The notes beneath the pieces were generated by a model. That model was not told the origin of the DNA. It saw nothing but the letters and a program-made list of their open reading frames with translations, and did no database searches. From the NCBI GenBank assembly GCA_017052515.1, contig JAFHKR010000039.1:1736001-1800000 (forward strand): a stretch of DNA of 64,000 bases, written 5' to 3'. Position numbers and translations under genes: made by a program. The stretch is from Fictibacillus nanhaiensis (lineage in GTDB: Bacteria; Bacillota; Bacilli; Bacillales; Fictibacillaceae). This document shows, in pieces, positions 48,986 through 60,119 of the stretch (positions are counted from its first letter, which is position 1; the number at the start of each line of letters is the position of its first letter).

Positions 48986-49957
48986 TTATTTTTCATTCAG
49001 CCATCTTGCAGCATCTTTCGCAAAATACGTAATAATCAAGTCTGCTCCTGCTCGTTTCATAGAGATCAGTTTTTCAAGTACGATGCTCTTTTCATCTACC
49101 CATCCGTTCATAGCAGCTGCTTTAATCATGGAATACTCTCCACTCACGTTGTAAGCCACTAGTGGAAGAGGATATCTGTCTTTTAATTCTCTTAAAATAT
49201 CTAAGTAAGAAAGAGCTGGCTTTACCATTAAGAAATCAGCACCTTCAGCAACGTCTGATTCTGCCTCCCGAAGGGCTTCAAGTCGATTAGCGGGATCCAT
49301 CTGATACGTTTTTCTATCCCCAAACTGAGGCGTACTGTGTGCTGCATCACGGAACGGACCATAGAACGATGATGCATATTTAACAGCATAAGACATAATC
49401 GGAACATCATAGAAACCAGCTTCATCAAGTCCTTGTCTGATCGCTGCAACAAAACCATCCATCATGTTTGAAGGTGCGATAATATCCGCTCCAGCTTTAG
49501 CTTGTGATACAGCAGTTTTTGCAAGCAACGTCAAAGTTTCATCATTTAAAACTTCGCCATTTTCGATCACACCACAATGTCCATGATCTGTAAATTGACA
49601 TAAACAAGTGTCTGCAATGACAGTTAACGAAGGAGCAACTTCTTTAATTTGTGCGATTGCTTTTTGTACGATTCCATTATGGTCATAAGCAGAACTTCCG
49701 CAATCGTCTTTTTCAGCTGGCACACCAAAAACGATAATAGACTGAATGCCTAGACTTTCAATTTCTTTTACCTCTTCTTGAAGAAGATCTAACGATAGAT
49801 GATACACACCTGGCATAGAAGGGACTTCTTTTTTTATGTTTTCTCCTTCAACAAAAAACAATGGATAGATAAAGTCTGAAACATGAAGATGCGTTTCACG
49901 CACTAGGGAACGCATTGATGCTGATTTTCTTAAACGACGATGACGTTGAAAATTCAT
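48986..49957 (-). CDS. hemB: delta-aminolevulinic acid dehydratase (porphobilinogen synthase)
   Basis: About 323 residues from the ATG at 49957 (GGAGGAAG upstream). Zinc cysteines in [14 protein letters not shown], Schiff-base lysines in [17 protein letters not shown] and [11 protein letters not shown]. Joins two aminolevulinates to porphobilinogen. Confidence 0.97.
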   Translation of the reverse strand: MNFQRHRRLRKSASMRSLVRETHLHVSDFIYPLFFVEGENIKKEVPSMPGVYHLSLDLLQEEVKEIESLGIQSIIVFGVPAEKDDCGSSAYDHNGIVQKAIAQIKEVAPSLTVIADTCLCQFTDHGHCGVIENGEVLNDETLTLLAKTAVSQAKAGADIIAPSNMMDGFVAAIRQGLDEAGFYDVPIMSYAVKYASSFYGPFRDAAHSTPQFGDRKTYQMDPANRLEALREAESDVAEGADFLMVKPALSYLDILRELKDRYPLPLVAYNVSGEYSMIKAAAMNGWVDEKSIVLEKLISMKRAGADLIITYFAKDAARWLNEK

Positions 49958-49958
49958 A

Positions 49959-50711
49959 TTAACTTCCTCCTTGAAAATAAGAGATGGCACAGTTCACCAT
50001 ATCTTCTGCGGTAAATTGTTTCGGCATTAACACATGATAATATCCGCATTCTTCTGCAGCTTTTTTCGTTGTTGGACCCACACAGATCACTGGCTTTTTG
50101 TAGACTTCCTCTGTTTGCAACCCCCTACTCATGAAGGTTACGGCAGATGGGCTCATAAAAAACAGGCAATCTGCTTGATGTACGAGCGACCAATCTAAAT
50201 GGTCTTCTGATTCCGTTTTGTAGACGACTAACTCTTCTACCCATGCTTTTTCCTTGAACTCCTCTTTAATAAAAGAAGGAGCTAGATTCCCTTTTGGAAA
50301 TAAAATTTTTTCATGAGATAAAACGTGTTTTTTTAGCGTCTTTACTAAGCTTTCGGCATGGTACTGATCGGGCACAAGAATAGATGTGATCCCTCTCTTT
50401 CTTAATGATTCGGCTGTTTTCTCTCCAACTGCGGCAAACTTAACATTTCCCAAAGTGAGATTACAATCAGAAATCAGTTGAAAAAAGTGATCCACTCCAT
50501 TCTTGCTCGTAAAAATGATCCATTGGTAAGACGATAGATTGTTTAACAAGGATTGCGATTCTTCGTTCTTAACCCCTTTTATAGAGACAATAGGAAAAGA
50601 AAGAGGGATGCCACCGTTCTTTTGTATGAGTGAAATCAATGGCACTGCCTGCTCTTTCGGCCGTGTAACAAGTATTCTCTTACCTGCTAGTGGTCCTATA
50701 GAAGTATTCAT
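49959..50711 (-). CDS. hemD: uroporphyrinogen-III synthase
   Basis: Protein of 250 residues. Weakly conserved family; seen are [15 protein letters not shown] at the start, [11 protein letters not shown], and [14 protein letters not shown]. Closes the ring of hydroxymethylbilane. Start overlaps the hemC stop in TAATG, so translation is coupled. Confidence 0.93.
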   Translation of the reverse strand: MNTSIGPLAGKRILVTRPKEQAVPLISLIQKNGGIPLSFPIVSIKGVKNEESQSLLNNLSSYQWIIFTSKNGVDHFFQLISDCNLTLGNVKFAAVGEKTAESLRKRGITSILVPDQYHAESLVKTLKKHVLSHEKILFPKGNLAPSFIKEEFKEKAWVEELVVYKTESEDHLDWSLVHQADCLFFMSPSAVTFMSRGLQTEEVYKKPVICVGPTTKKAAEECGYYHVLMPKQFTAEDMVNCAISYFQGGS

Positions 50712-51643
50712 TATGCATTTAAATCCTTTTTCACTGAATCGAGTATGATCTTTGCACCTAATGTTTTTAATTCTTCAGCTAACTCTACACCTACACGATG
50801 CGGATCTTTGCCTGACTTCATTTCTTTTAACACGGTCTTTCCTTCCGGATCTGCAACAAGTCCTGTTAAAGAGACCTCGTGGTTGTCGTCCATCGTTGCA
50901 AAAGCTGCGATTGGAACTTGGCAGCCTCCTTCTAACGTGTTTAAGAAAGAGCGTTCTGCTTTAACGGTATCAAATGTATAAGCGTCATTCAGTGTAGCTA
51001 ACAATTCTTTCACTTCTACATCTTCACTTCTGCATTCAATAGCTAATGAACCTTGACCTACAGCAGGAAGACACAAGTCTATGTCTAAGTATTCGGTAAC
51101 AACATCCGTAGACCAGCCCATTCTTTCAAGACCTGCAGCTGCTAGAATGATTGCATCAAACTCACCAGACTTTAACTTGTTAAGGCGAGTATCAATATTA
51201 CCTCGAATAGATTTAATCTCTAGATCCGGACGTCGGTTCAGAATCTGTGCTGCTCTTCTAAGTGAGCTCGTCCCGATTATAGCACCAGCAGGAAGTTCTC
51301 TTAATGAAGAATACTTTTCAGAAATTAGTGCATCCCTTGGATCTACGCGTTTAGGCGTACAGCCGATCTCGAGCCCCTCAGGCAGTTCAGAAGGCATATC
51401 CTTCATGCTGTGTACGGCAATATCGATCTCCTTATCTAACATCGCTTGTTCGATCTCTTTAACGAACAAGCCTTTTCCGCCTACTTTTGAGAGGGTAACA
51501 TCAAGAATGATATCACCTTTTGTTACGATCTCTTTCACTTCAAATTCAAAAGGCATTCCTGACTTTTTTAATTGCTCGATCACCCAGTTTGTCTGTGTGA
51601 TCGCTAATTTACTTCTTCTTGAACCTACTATAATTTTTCTCAT
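50711..51643 (-). CDS. hemC: hydroxymethylbilane synthase (porphobilinogen deaminase)
   Basis: Protein of 310 residues. [20 protein letters not shown] at the N-terminus, [10 protein letters not shown], and the dipyrromethane cofactor cysteine in [13 protein letters not shown]. Polymerises four porphobilinogens. Confidence 0.97.
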   Translation of the reverse strand: MRKIIVGSRRSKLAITQTNWVIEQLKKSGMPFEFEVKEIVTKGDIILDVTLSKVGGKGLFVKEIEQAMLDKEIDIAVHSMKDMPSELPEGLEIGCTPKRVDPRDALISEKYSSLRELPAGAIIGTSSLRRAAQILNRRPDLEIKSIRGNIDTRLNKLKSGEFDAIILAAAGLERMGWSTDVVTEYLDIDLCLPAVGQGSLAIECRSEDVEVKELLATLNDAYTFDTVKAERSFLNTLEGGCQVPIAAFATMDDNHEVSLTGLVADPEGKTVLKEMKSGKDPHRVGVELAEELKTLGAKIILDSVKKDLNA

Positions 51644-51662
51644 GATATGAATCTCCTATTCT

Positions 51663-52481
51663 TTACTTATACCAAAGGTGAAATTCAGTGAACGTTGACG
51701 CTAAAAAGTAGTTGATCAAAACGACTAAGAATGCCGCAGTGTTCCAAAGCGCTAACGTTTTACCTTGTACACCTCTTCCAACCTTTTGATAGAGGTAAGT
51801 ACTGTAAACCAAAAGGACAATAAATGACGAGATGACCTTGGCATCAAGAAGTGTAAAATCACTTATTTTCCAGAATGCCCATACGACTCCCAATATTAGA
51901 CTTAACAAGAGCAACGGCACCCCGATCGTATTCAATCGAAAAGAAAGCTTCTCTAAGTATGATAAACTACCGAAGCGTTGCAGCCTTTTGCTCCATTTTT
52001 TTCGTTTCAACATGCCATGCTGTAACAGGTACATGAAGGAGAATATAAAAGACAGTGAAAAAGCTCCGTACGAGATGAATGCCATCGTAATATGAATGAT
52101 TAATAGTTCTGAGATCAGCTGTTTCTCAAGCACAGCGCTCGCTTGCCCTGTTGGAGCAAACAAGTGGATAGAAACGAGCAAGAAACCTAAAATGTTCGTA
52201 AAAAAAACTAGAAAATCAACCCGGAAAAATCTGCTCATGACTACCGAGAACGTCACGAGGATCCATGCATAAAAAAACAGGCCTTCAGAGGGTGTTAAAA
52301 TAGGAAACCGTTGATCTTTCAACATCCTTAACACGAAAAAGACCGTTTGAAGTACCCAGACAATAGAAAGCAACCAGAAAGCAAATCGGTTTGCTTTCCG
52401 GTTGTTTTGAAGAAAATCTATAAAATAGCCTATGATGCTAAGTGCATATAGAACGATAGTCAGATCATATATCCAATTCAT
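51663..52481 (-). CDS. hemX: HemX, CcsA-like integral membrane protein
   Basis: About 272 residues, eight membrane segments, of the cytochrome c assembly (CcsA/CcmC-like) family, with ILVTFSVVMSRFFRVDFLVFF and LGVVWAFW. The start is ambiguous: ATG at 52481 is used because GGAGTGTGAG precedes it; an ATG at 52499 is also open. In B. subtilis HemX lowers HemA protein level. Confidence 0.92.
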   Translation of the reverse strand: MNWIYDLTIVLYALSIIGYFIDFLQNNRKANRFAFWLLSIVWVLQTVFFVLRMLKDQRFPILTPSEGLFFYAWILVTFSVVMSRFFRVDFLVFFTNILGFLLVSIHLFAPTGQASAVLEKQLISELLIIHITMAFISYGAFSLSFIFSFMYLLQHGMLKRKKWSKRLQRFGSLSYLEKLSFRLNTIGVPLLLLSLILGVVWAFWKISDFTLLDAKVISSFIVLLVYSTYLYQKVGRGVQGKTLALWNTAAFLVVLINYFLASTFTEFHLWYK

Positions 52482-52520
52482 TTTTTGCTCACACTCCATG
52501 AGCTCGAGGGAAACGAGAGC

Positions 52521-53888
52521 TTAAGTTCTTACCACAGTCGAAGGAACCAGTTCATCTGTTAGTGAAGACTTCTCTTCGACGTTTGCAGTAAATGCTGTTT
52601 CCAACTGCTTCTGTTTATCCAAATAATCTTGTAGTCCGAAAATTTCCGTAAATAATTGTAACTGTTCTTCAGCTCCTGGTTCACCCGCCATCTCCTTGGC
52701 TCTTGTCACAGGATCTCGAAGCAATTGATTCACGATACTTTTCGTATGCTTACTTAAAATTTTTCTTTCTCGATCTGTAAGATCCGGAAGCTTACGCTCG
52801 ATGCTTTGCATGGTTTCTGCTTGTATATTCAATGCCTTTTCACGTAATGCAGAAATTAACGGCACTACACCAAGCATCGAAATCCAAGATTGGAAAGCCA
52901 CAATTTCAGCTTCGATCATGATTTCAATCTTTTCCGCTTCTTTCATTCGTTCAGCAAGATTCGACTCTACGATACCTTCTAAGTCATCAATATCATATAG
53001 AAAAACGCTGTCTAAATCATGAAGCTCAGGATCGAGGTCACGAGGTACTGCAATATCTACCATGAACAATGGAAGACCTTTACGTTTCTTAATAGCTGGT
53101 GCAGCCGTTTTCTTTGTAATAACAAATTCACTAGCACCTGTAGAAGAAATCACGATATCCGCTTTTACGAGCAAACTTTCAAGGTCTTCAAAAGGATGTG
53201 CTATTCCATGAAACTTTTCAGCTACCTCTTGCGCTTTTTCAAAAGTTCGGTTGATTACAAGAACTTCGTTTCCACCACTCGCATGCAGATGCTTCGCTGT
53301 AAGCTCACCCATCTTACCTGCACCTACGATTAAAATCGTTTTATTTTGCAGACCACCGAAGATTTTTTTCGCTAGTTCGACCGCTGCATAACTAACCGAT
53401 ACGGCATTTTCACCGATATCTGTTTCTGAATGACATCTCTTAGCAAATGTGATCGCTTGTTTCATGAGTTTATTAAATATAGTTCCTGTCGCATCAAGTT
53501 TCTGTGATTCTAAGAATCCATCTCTTACTTGACCAAGGATTTGAGTTTCACCAATCACCATAGAGTCCAAGCCTGCAGCTACACGGAATAGATGTTCTAC
53601 AGCTGCTTCTCCGTCTCTAATACTCAAGAATGGTGAAAGTTCTTCTTTATCAATTGAAAACCAGTCCGCCAAAAAAGATTTGATGTAGTATCTTCCGGTA
53701 TGAAGCTGATCGGCAACAGCATAGATCTCAGTACGGTTGCACGTTGAAACAATTACACATTCAAGTATACTTTTTTGTTTTCGGAGTGTAGAGATCGCAT
53801 CCGTTAATTCAGCGGGCTGAAAAGAAACTTTTTCCCGAATTTCTACGGGTGCCGTTTTGTAATTAAGTCCAACCACTAGAATATGCAT
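52521..53888 (-). CDS. hemA: glutamyl-tRNA reductase
   Basis: Protein of 455 residues. Nucleophile Cys50 in [27 protein letters not shown] fold [18 protein letters not shown], and a C-terminal dimerisation helix region. Reduces Glu-tRNA to glutamate-1-semialdehyde, the first committed haem step. First gene of hemAXCDBL; a PerR-like site overlaps its promoter. Confidence 0.97.
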   Translation of the reverse strand: MHILVVGLNYKTAPVEIREKVSFQPAELTDAISTLRKQKSILECVIVSTCNRTEIYAVADQLHTGRYYIKSFLADWFSIDKEELSPFLSIRDGEAAVEHLFRVAAGLDSMVIGETQILGQVRDGFLESQKLDATGTIFNKLMKQAITFAKRCHSETDIGENAVSVSYAAVELAKKIFGGLQNKTILIVGAGKMGELTAKHLHASGGNEVLVINRTFEKAQEVAEKFHGIAHPFEDLESLLVKADIVISSTGASEFVITKKTAAPAIKKRKGLPLFMVDIAVPRDLDPELHDLDSVFLYDIDDLEGIVESNLAERMKEAEKIEIMIEAEIVAFQSWISMLGVVPLISALREKALNIQAETMQSIERKLPDLTDRERKILSKHTKSIVNQLLRDPVTRAKEMAGEPGAEEQLQLFTEIFGLQDYLDKQKQLETAFTANVEEKSSLTDELVPSTVVRT

Positions 53889-53916
53889 GCGCTCACCTCC
53901 CTTAATTATGTATGTT

Positions 53917-53931
53917 CTATATTAATTATAA
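53917..53931. promoter_or_regulatory. candidate PerR box over the hemA -10
   Basis: CTATATTAATTATAA matches 12 of 14 informative bases of the PerR pattern TTATAATNATTATAA. It overlaps a minus-strand TATAAT (53925-53930). hemAXCDBL is PerR-repressed in B. subtilis. Confidence 0.5.
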
Positions 53932-54122
53932 CATGTCCCAAATTACGGAATATCCAATAATGTGAACAGAATTTAAACGTTTATGCTATGATGTATTTAA
54001 ATTCTTTTTGGTGCGTGTATAGCAGTTTTAGGATAACCATAATTACTAAAACTTAGCACCAATATTAAAAATAACAAAAATCGACCAATTTAGCAAAGGT
54101 TTACGTTTAAGATGGAGGCATT

Positions 54123-54599
54123 ATGAAACAAAGAAACACATTCAGCGGCATCATTTTACTCGGAATTGGATTATTCTATTTTGCTAATAGAATGAACATC
54201 GAATTGCTCCAACCCTATTTGACTTGGCCAAGCATACTAATCATCATTGGTATTGCTCTTGTATTCCAATCTGGTTCTGGAAAGGATTCTTCAAGTATTT
54301 TCTCAGGTGTATTCTTGACTGGACTAGGCTTGCATTTTCATGCTGCAGCAAAAGTGGCGACATGGCCAGAGCCACTTCAAGTTATCGTTTTACTTGCAGG
54401 TCTATCTTTTCTGATTCAGTATCGAAAAACAAAAGAGGGACTCATCCCTGGGGTATTGTTATCGCTTTTAGCCCTATGGCTACTCTTCTTTAAGAGTAAT
54501 ACCCCTTCTGTAGAAAATATATTTGTGAAAGCTGAAGATTTTTGGCCGATTATTCTAATGGTCATCGGGGCTTACCTTATGTTCTTTAAAAAGAAATAG
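54123..54599 (+). CDS. ysxD: YsxD-like membrane protein (LiaI/DUF5668-type)
   Basis: Protein of 158 residues, about six hydrophobic segments with the repeated pattern GIILLGIGLFYFANRM .. WPSILIIIGIALVF and FWPIILMVIGAYLMF, typical of LiaI-LiaF-like membrane domains. GGAGG lies 4 bases before the ATG. Position beside hemA matches ysxD. Function unknown. Confidence 0.75.
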   Translation: MKQRNTFSGIILLGIGLFYFANRMNIELLQPYLTWPSILIIIGIALVFQSGSGKDSSSIFSGVFLTGLGLHFHAAAKVATWPEPLQVIVLLAGLSFLIQYRKTKEGLIPGVLLSLLALWLLFFKSNTPSVENIFVKAEDFWPIILMVIGAYLMFFKKK

Positions 54600-54605
54600 A
54601 AACAC

Positions 54606-54642
54606 AAAACCCTCTATGTTTATAAAAAACATAGAGGGTTTT
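54606..54642 (+). terminator. intrinsic terminator after ysxD
   Basis: AAAACCCTCTATGTT-tataaaa-AACATAGAGGGTTTTT, 15-bp perfect stem with T run. Confidence 0.85.
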
Positions 54643-54681
54643 TAAGTTAAGGCTGTTTCCGCAACAATGATGCTTTCCTGA

Positions 54682-54818
54682 AGTAGTTGATTTCCGCTCC
54701 AGGTTGCACGCTTTCCATGGGGCGAACGGTGAGCCTCCTGCCGCTTCGCGCCCTTAGGAGTCTCCACCTGACCGCTCGTCCCATAGGAGTCGGCAAACTT
54801 ACGCTACAATTAACTTGC
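54682..54818 (+). repeat. dispersed palindromic repeat, copy 7
   Basis: Short form: AGTAGTTGATTTCCGCTCC at the left, CTACAATTAACTTG at the right, with GGTGAGCCTCCTGCCGC and TTAGGAGTCTCCACC inner arms. Almost identical to the left part of copy 3. It lies between two converging terminators. Confidence 0.85.
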
Positions 54819-54852
54819 ATAGGAGAGGAAAAGAAAACCATTTAAGCAACTA

Positions 54853-54896
54853 AAAATGAAAACCTTTTATTATTGCAGTCTTATGCTAAAAGGTTA
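54853..54896 (-). terminator. intrinsic terminator after engB
   Basis: AACCTTTTA (54861-54869) pairs with TAAAAGGTT (54887-54895), 17-base loop, followed by TTTTCATTTTTAG on the minus strand. Confidence 0.6.
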
Positions 54897-54903
54897 AAAG
54901 ACA

Positions 54904-55491
54904 TTATTTAGTAAGATAAGAATTTAGTACGCCCCATGCTTCATCTTTTCCGTGTCCTGTTTCAGATGAGAAGAGAACGATCTTATCGCTCTTGTCCATG
55001 TTTAATGTTTCCTTGACTACTTTTTTATGCTTGTCCCATTTTCCTTTTGGAATCTTGTCACTCTTTGTTGCCACTACGATAACAGGAAGCTCATGATATT
55101 TTAACCAATCGTACATTAAAACATCGTCTTTTGATGGAGCATGTCTCAGGTCAACAAGTTGAACAACTGCTTTTAACTGATCGCGTTCAACGAGATACTG
55201 TTCGATCATCTTTCCCCAAGCTTCTCGTTCTGTTTTTGATACTTTAGCAAAGCCGTAACCAGGCACATCCACAAAATAAAAACTTTCATTTAAGATATAG
55301 AAGTTTAACGTTTGGGTTTTTCCTGGTTTTGAAGATGTACGAGCTAAATTTTTACGATGAATCATCTTGTTGATAAAAGACGATTTTCCTACATTCGAGC
55401 GGCCGGCAAGAGCAATCTCCGGAAGATTACCTTCCGGATATTGCTTCGGTCCGACTGCTGAAATTACGATTTCTGCTGTATTTACTTTCAC
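54904..55491 (-). CDS. engB: ribosome biogenesis GTPase EngB (YsxC)
   Basis: Protein of 195 residues. P-loop [12 protein letters not shown] near residue 31, switch [11 protein letters not shown] and specificity motif TKSDK. Needed for 50S assembly. Overlaps lonA by 4 bases, the conserved lonA-ysxC order. Confidence 0.96.
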   Translation of the reverse strand: MKVNTAEIVISAVGPKQYPEGNLPEIALAGRSNVGKSSFINKMIHRKNLARTSSKPGKTQTLNFYILNESFYFVDVPGYGFAKVSKTEREAWGKMIEQYLVERDQLKAVVQLVDLRHAPSKDDVLMYDWLKYHELPVIVVATKSDKIPKGKWDKHKKVVKETLNMDKSDKIVLFSSETGHGKDEAWGVLNSYLTK

Positions 55492-57806
55492 TTTCCATCA
55501 CCTGCTAATGCAACTTTTAATACCTCATCTAAATGAGATACGGTTATAAAAGATAATCCCTCTTTTACTGATTGTGGAATATCCTCAATGTCTTTTTCAT
55601 TTTCTTTCGGAAGAATGATTGTTTTGATCCCTGCTCTGTGCGCACTTAATGATTTTTCTTTCAAACCACCAATAGGCAACACACGTCCACGTAACGTGAT
55701 CTCACCGGTCATCCCTACATCTTTTCTAACTGGCTTTTTCGTTAGTGCTGATACTAAAGCAGTAGCGATCGTTATTCCTGCTGAAGGACCATCCTTTGGT
55801 GTCGCACCTTCAGGAACATGTATATGAATATCCGTTTTCTCATAGAAATCATGATCGATTCCTAACTCTTCCACCTTGGTTCGAACGTAACTTAATGCAG
55901 CTTGAGCAGATTCCTTCATCACATCACCTAACTTTCCGGTTAAGATCAGTTTACCCTTACCAGGTGATAATGCCACCTCAATAGAAAGAGTGTCTCCCCC
56001 AGCTGTCGTATAAGCTAACCCTGTCGCTGCACCGATTTGGTCTTCAAGTTCTGCTTGACCATAACGGAAACGAGGCTTACCTAAGTAATCTTCAAGGTTT
56101 TTAGCAGAAAGTACAACCTTTTTCTTTTCAGCTGAAACAATCTGTTTGGCAGCTTTTCTGCATAATCCTGCAATTTGACGCTCAAGATTACGCACACCCG
56201 CTTCACGTGTATAATTGCGGACGAGCTTTAGGATGGAATCATCTTTAAACTGAATTTGGCTTTTCTTTAATCCATGTTCTTTCAGTTGTTTTGGAATCAA
56301 ATGATTCTTAGAGATATGGAGCTTTTCAACCTCTGTATATCCTGCGATCGAAATAACTTCCATTCTATCTAATAACGGACCTGGGATTGTCGAAAGAGAA
56401 TTGGCTGTTGTTACAAACATGACTTTCGATAGATCATATGGCTCTTCGATATAGTGATCGCTAAACGTGCTGTTCTGTTCGGGATCAAGCACTTCAAGCA
56501 TCGCAGAAGAAGGATCACCTCTAAAATCACTAGACATCTTATCGATCTCATCAAGTAAGAACACAGGATTAATCGTCCCTGCTTTCTTCATCCCTTGAAT
56601 CAAACGACCTGGCATTGCTCCCACATACGTTCTTCGATGTCCTCTGATCTCAGCCTCATCTCTTACACCACCAAGAGAGATGCGTACAAAATTTCTACCG
56701 ATAGCACGTGCGATCGATCTTGCTAATGATGTTTTACCAACACCCGGTGGTCCAACTAAACAAAGAATCGGTCCTTTTAGTGAATTTGTCAGCTTTTGAA
56801 CGGCCAGGTATTCTAAAACTCTGTCCTTCACTTTTTCAAGGCCGTAATGATCCTCATTAAGGACCGTCTCTGCATGAGGAATATCTAAGTTATCAATCGT
56901 CTCTTGTTTCCATGGAAGATTAACAAGCCACTCGATATATGTTCTAATAACAGAACTCTCAGCTGAAGAGTTCGGCATCTTTTCATAGCGGTCGAGTTCT
57001 TTTTTTGCAAGCTCCATGACCGACTCAGGCATGTCAGATGATTCAATACGTTCTTTGAGCGTACTCACTTCACCAACTTTGCCTTCTTTATCACCAAGCT
57101 CTTTTTGGATGGCTTTCATTTGTTCGCGCAGATAATATTCTTTCTGCGTTTTCTCCATCGCTTTTTTTACGCGTTGGCCAATTTTCTTTTCAAGACCTAG
57201 CACTTCTTTTTCATTGTTTAAAAGGTCCAGCAAGTATTCAAGTCTTTCTTTAACATCAAAGATCTCAAGGATCTTTTGTTTTTCTTTAATCTTCAGAGAA
57301 AGATGTGAAGAAATAACATCAGCCAAACGGCCTGGTTCAGTAATATCTTGAACAGAAGCAAGCGTTTCAGGTGTTACTTTTTTGGATAGGTTTATGTATT
57401 GTTCGAATTGAGCCAGAACTGCTCTCATGAGAGCTACTGTTTCAGCTTCTTTCACTTCAATATCATCCGTTAGTTCCACTTCTACTTCCACATGGGTTTT
57501 TTCATCCATGAAAGAAGTAATCTTACCGCGTTTAATTCCTTCTACGAGTACTCTTATCGTGCCATTCGGCAGCTTGAGCATCTGATTTACTTTTGACAAC
57601 GTTCCTACATGATAAATTTCCTCTTGTCCTGGATCTTCAATAGAAACCTCTTTTTGTGTAGATAGAAAGATCATCTGATCATCAAGCATCACTTTTTCAA
57701 GTGCCTGAATTGATTTTTCTCTTCCTACATCTAAATGAAGTACCATTGTTGGATAAACCAACAATCCGCGAAGAGGGAGGAGCGGAAGAACTCGTTTTTC
57801 CCCCAT
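55488..57806 (-). CDS. lonA: ATP-dependent protease LonA
   Basis: About 772 residues from the ATG at 57806; the GTG nine bases upstream lies inside the GGAGGTG site. N-terminal substrate domain ([20 protein letters not shown]), AAA+ domain with [15 protein letters not shown], and the C-terminal protease with catalytic Ser in PKDGPSAGI and Lys in [10 protein letters not shown]. Degrades misfolded and regulatory proteins. Confidence 0.98.
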   Translation of the reverse strand: MGEKRVLPLLPLRGLLVYPTMVLHLDVGREKSIQALEKVMLDDQMIFLSTQKEVSIEDPGQEEIYHVGTLSKVNQMLKLPNGTIRVLVEGIKRGKITSFMDEKTHVEVEVELTDDIEVKEAETVALMRAVLAQFEQYINLSKKVTPETLASVQDITEPGRLADVISSHLSLKIKEKQKILEIFDVKERLEYLLDLLNNEKEVLGLEKKIGQRVKKAMEKTQKEYYLREQMKAIQKELGDKEGKVGEVSTLKERIESSDMPESVMELAKKELDRYEKMPNSSAESSVIRTYIEWLVNLPWKQETIDNLDIPHAETVLNEDHYGLEKVKDRVLEYLAVQKLTNSLKGPILCLVGPPGVGKTSLARSIARAIGRNFVRISLGGVRDEAEIRGHRRTYVGAMPGRLIQGMKKAGTINPVFLLDEIDKMSSDFRGDPSSAMLEVLDPEQNSTFSDHYIEEPYDLSKVMFVTTANSLSTIPGPLLDRMEVISIAGYTEVEKLHISKNHLIPKQLKEHGLKKSQIQFKDDSILKLVRNYTREAGVRNLERQIAGLCRKAAKQIVSAEKKKVVLSAKNLEDYLGKPRFRYGQAELEDQIGAATGLAYTTAGGDTLSIEVALSPGKGKLILTGKLGDVMKESAQAALSYVRTKVEELGIDHDFYEKTDIHIHVPEGATPKDGPSAGITIATALVSALTKKPVRKDVGMTGEITLRGRVLPIGGLKEKSLSAHRAGIKTIILPKENEKDIEDIPQSVKEGLSFITVSHLDEVLKVALAGDGK

Positions 57807-57979
57807 TAAAAACACCTCCGAAAACTGCTATGTAATCATTAATTATATGCTTAGTCTTTGTACAATTCTACCGATAATGCTCAACTTTGTCTAATGTAAG
57901 CTTCGGATTGTAAGAAAACGCCTATTAATACGTTCTTCATTGCTAAATAAACACGCAATACACACAATAATGGAACAAA

Positions 57980-58026
57980 AAGAAACTCCCTACTTCTCCT
58001 TATACAGAAGAAGGAGGGGAGTTTAA
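57980..58026 (-). terminator. intrinsic terminator overlapping the end of lonB
   Basis: Minus-strand AACTCCC and CTCCTT pair with AAGGAG and GGGAGTT, then TTTCTTTTTG. The hairpin includes the last lonB codons. Confidence 0.65.
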
Positions 58027-59667
58027 GGCTGTAGATGCAGGGATCGATTGCTCTTCAGCGTTATCTAAAAACGCGTGTTGAAACACTTCTGAAAGTTTTT
58101 TTACAGGAATGATCTCTACGTCTTCGATCGTATCAAAAATCTTTTGGTTGTTCTCAAACGGGATAAGCACACGTTTCGCACCAGCATCTTTTGCAGCTAG
58201 TATCTTCGCCATCACACCACCGACAGGTTTCACTTTTCCATGGATGCTGATTTCTCCAGTCATTGCAATTTCGTGGTCTATTTTAATGTTGTGAATAGCT
58301 GAGTAGATAGAGGAAGCGATCGCGATACCCGCTGATGGACCATCCACTGGACCACCACCTGGAAAGTTCACGTGGATATCATACATAGACGCATCTACAC
58401 CCATGTATCGAAGCACGGTTATCACGTTTTCCACTGAACCTTTTGCCATACTTTTTCTTCGTATCGACTTAGATTGATTCCCGATACTCTCTTCTTCAGC
58501 TATACCCGTTATCGTAATAGAACCTTGTTTCTTTGCGGGTAATACGGTCGTTTCAATCTCTAACAGAGCTCCGCTTGTTGGACCATATACAGCCAGACCA
58601 TTCACGAGGCCGACCTTTGGTTTGAAACCAATTTTCCTCTCAGGTCTTGGAGCCATCCTGCTTGAGTGAGTAACCCATTCCACATCACTCTTTGTAATGT
58701 TCTTACGTTGTTCAGTGATGGCAAGACCCGCTGCGATTTGGATCATATTTACGGCTTCACGACCATTTCGAGCATACTGAGCCATATATTTTAACGATTC
58801 TTCATCGATTCCTAACTGAATTTTATCAGCTGCTCTCTTAGCGATCTGTTCGATTTCAGCTGGCTGTAACTCTCTAAAGAACACCTCTAAACATCTAGAA
58901 CGTATAGCAGGAGGTATCTCTTCTGGCATACGAGTAGTGGCTCCGATCATACGGAAATCTGCAGGCAGACCGTTTTGGAATATATCATGAATATGATGCG
59001 GTATGTTTGTGTTCTCTTCGGAATAATACGCACTTTCTAAAAAAACCTTTCGATCTTCTAATACTTTTAACAATTTGTTCATCTGAATAGGATGGAGTTC
59101 ACCGATCTCATCAATAAAAAGAACGCCGCCATGTGCATTCGTAACAGCCCCTTGCTTTGGCTGAGGAATGCCTGCTTGCCCCATAGCTCCAGCACCTTGG
59201 TAGATTGGATCATGTACTGAACCAATCAATGGATCGGCGATTCCTCGTTCATCAAAACGAGCTGTCGTAGCATCGAGTTCTACAAAAACAGCTGTCGAAC
59301 GGAAAGGAGATGTTTGATTCCGCTTCGCTTCTTCTAATACTAATCGAGCTGCAGCTGTTTTCCCGACTCCTGGAGGACCGTAGACGATAACATGTTGTGG
59401 ATTTGGTCCACACAACGCAGCTTTTAATGCTTTTATACCATCTTCTTGTCCGATGATATCTTCAAATTTCCCAGGTCTTACACGTTCAGAAAGAGGTTCT
59501 GATAATGAGATCGAACGCATTCTTCTTAATTGTTCCATCTCTTTTCTTGATTCTTTATCCACACTCACTTTTTGAGAACGTTGGTTACGTAGTAAGTTCC
59601 AAAAATATAGCCCAATAATAATCCCAAAGAATAATTGAATAAGTAATGCTATGCCAGTCCAGTTCAT
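58000..59667 (-). CDS. lonB: ATP-dependent protease LonB
   Basis: Protein of 555 residues. N-terminal membrane helix (about 4-24), AAA+ domain with [18 protein letters not shown] and FIDEIGELHPIQMNK, and a Lon protease domain with PVDGPSAGIAIASS and KVKPVGGVMAKILAAKDAG. The Bacillus type is forespore-associated (sigma-F) and helps remove sigma-H and related targets. No convincing sigma-F promoter was identified. GGGAGG precedes the ATG. Confidence 0.96.
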   Translation of the reverse strand: MNWTGIALLIQLFFGIIIGLYFWNLLRNQRSQKVSVDKESRKEMEQLRRMRSISLSEPLSERVRPGKFEDIIGQEDGIKALKAALCGPNPQHVIVYGPPGVGKTAAARLVLEEAKRNQTSPFRSTAVFVELDATTARFDERGIADPLIGSVHDPIYQGAGAMGQAGIPQPKQGAVTNAHGGVLFIDEIGELHPIQMNKLLKVLEDRKVFLESAYYSEENTNIPHHIHDIFQNGLPADFRMIGATTRMPEEIPPAIRSRCLEVFFRELQPAEIEQIAKRAADKIQLGIDEESLKYMAQYARNGREAVNMIQIAAGLAITEQRKNITKSDVEWVTHSSRMAPRPERKIGFKPKVGLVNGLAVYGPTSGALLEIETTVLPAKKQGSITITGIAEEESIGNQSKSIRRKSMAKGSVENVITVLRYMGVDASMYDIHVNFPGGGPVDGPSAGIAIASSIYSAIHNIKIDHEIAMTGEISIHGKVKPVGGVMAKILAAKDAGAKRVLIPFENNQKIFDTIEDVEIIPVKKLSEVFQHAFLDNAEEQSIPASTALNSPPSSV

Positions 59668-59778
59668 TGTTTTTCCTCCCGGTACCTATGTAGTGATAAT
59701 CATAGTATCTCCGAGGAGGTGATGAACTAAACGGTCAACCTTTTAAAAAGACAATTTCACATACTACGGTAATTTGAA

Positions 59779-59994
59779 AGTAGTTGATTTCCACTCCAGG
59801 TCGCTCGCGTTCCATGGGGCGTGCGGTGAGCCTCCTGCCACTTTGTGCCGTTAGGAGTCTCCACCTGACCGCTTCAATGAAGTATTCTTGCTCCTGCGTC
59901 TAAAAGTAAACTCTACCCTGCCAGTTTCCTCGTCGCATGCCTAGCGAGCAGCTGCTCAAGTGGTAGGCACGCACCTTGCTCTTCAATCAACCTG
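59779..59994 (+). repeat. dispersed palindromic repeat, copy 8 (variant insert)
   Basis: Left half AGTAGTTGATTTCCACTCC to GAGTCTCCACCTGACCGC matches copy 7; the right arm CTTCAATCAAC is retained, but between them lies a different insert of about 95 bp with the palindrome GAGCAGCTGCTC inside a GCCTA / TAGGC pair. It accounts for about half of the 452-bp gap between lonB and clpX. Confidence 0.75.
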
Positions 59995-60090
59995 TAAGTA
60001 AGCAAAAATATCCAAAAGCAAAAAACTTATAGAAAACAGTCTAGTAAAAGCCTTCAACACAAACTTTTCCTGACTTGGTTTAGCCCAAAC

Positions 60091-60114
60091 AAAAAGACCA
60101 GCATACGCTGGTCT
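60091..60114 (-). terminator. intrinsic terminator after clpX
   Basis: AGACCAGC-atac-GCTGGTCT hairpin; minus-strand TTTTTG follows. Confidence 0.8.
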
Positions 60115-60119
60115 CAAAA

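Noticed and set aside
54647-54841. 64-codon minus-strand frame between ysxD and engB
   Set aside because: Entirely within repeat copy 7; same spurious peptide type as in copy 3.
57807-57999. CtsR operator upstream of lonA
   Set aside because: No direct repeat of the GGTCAAA heptad could be found in the gap.
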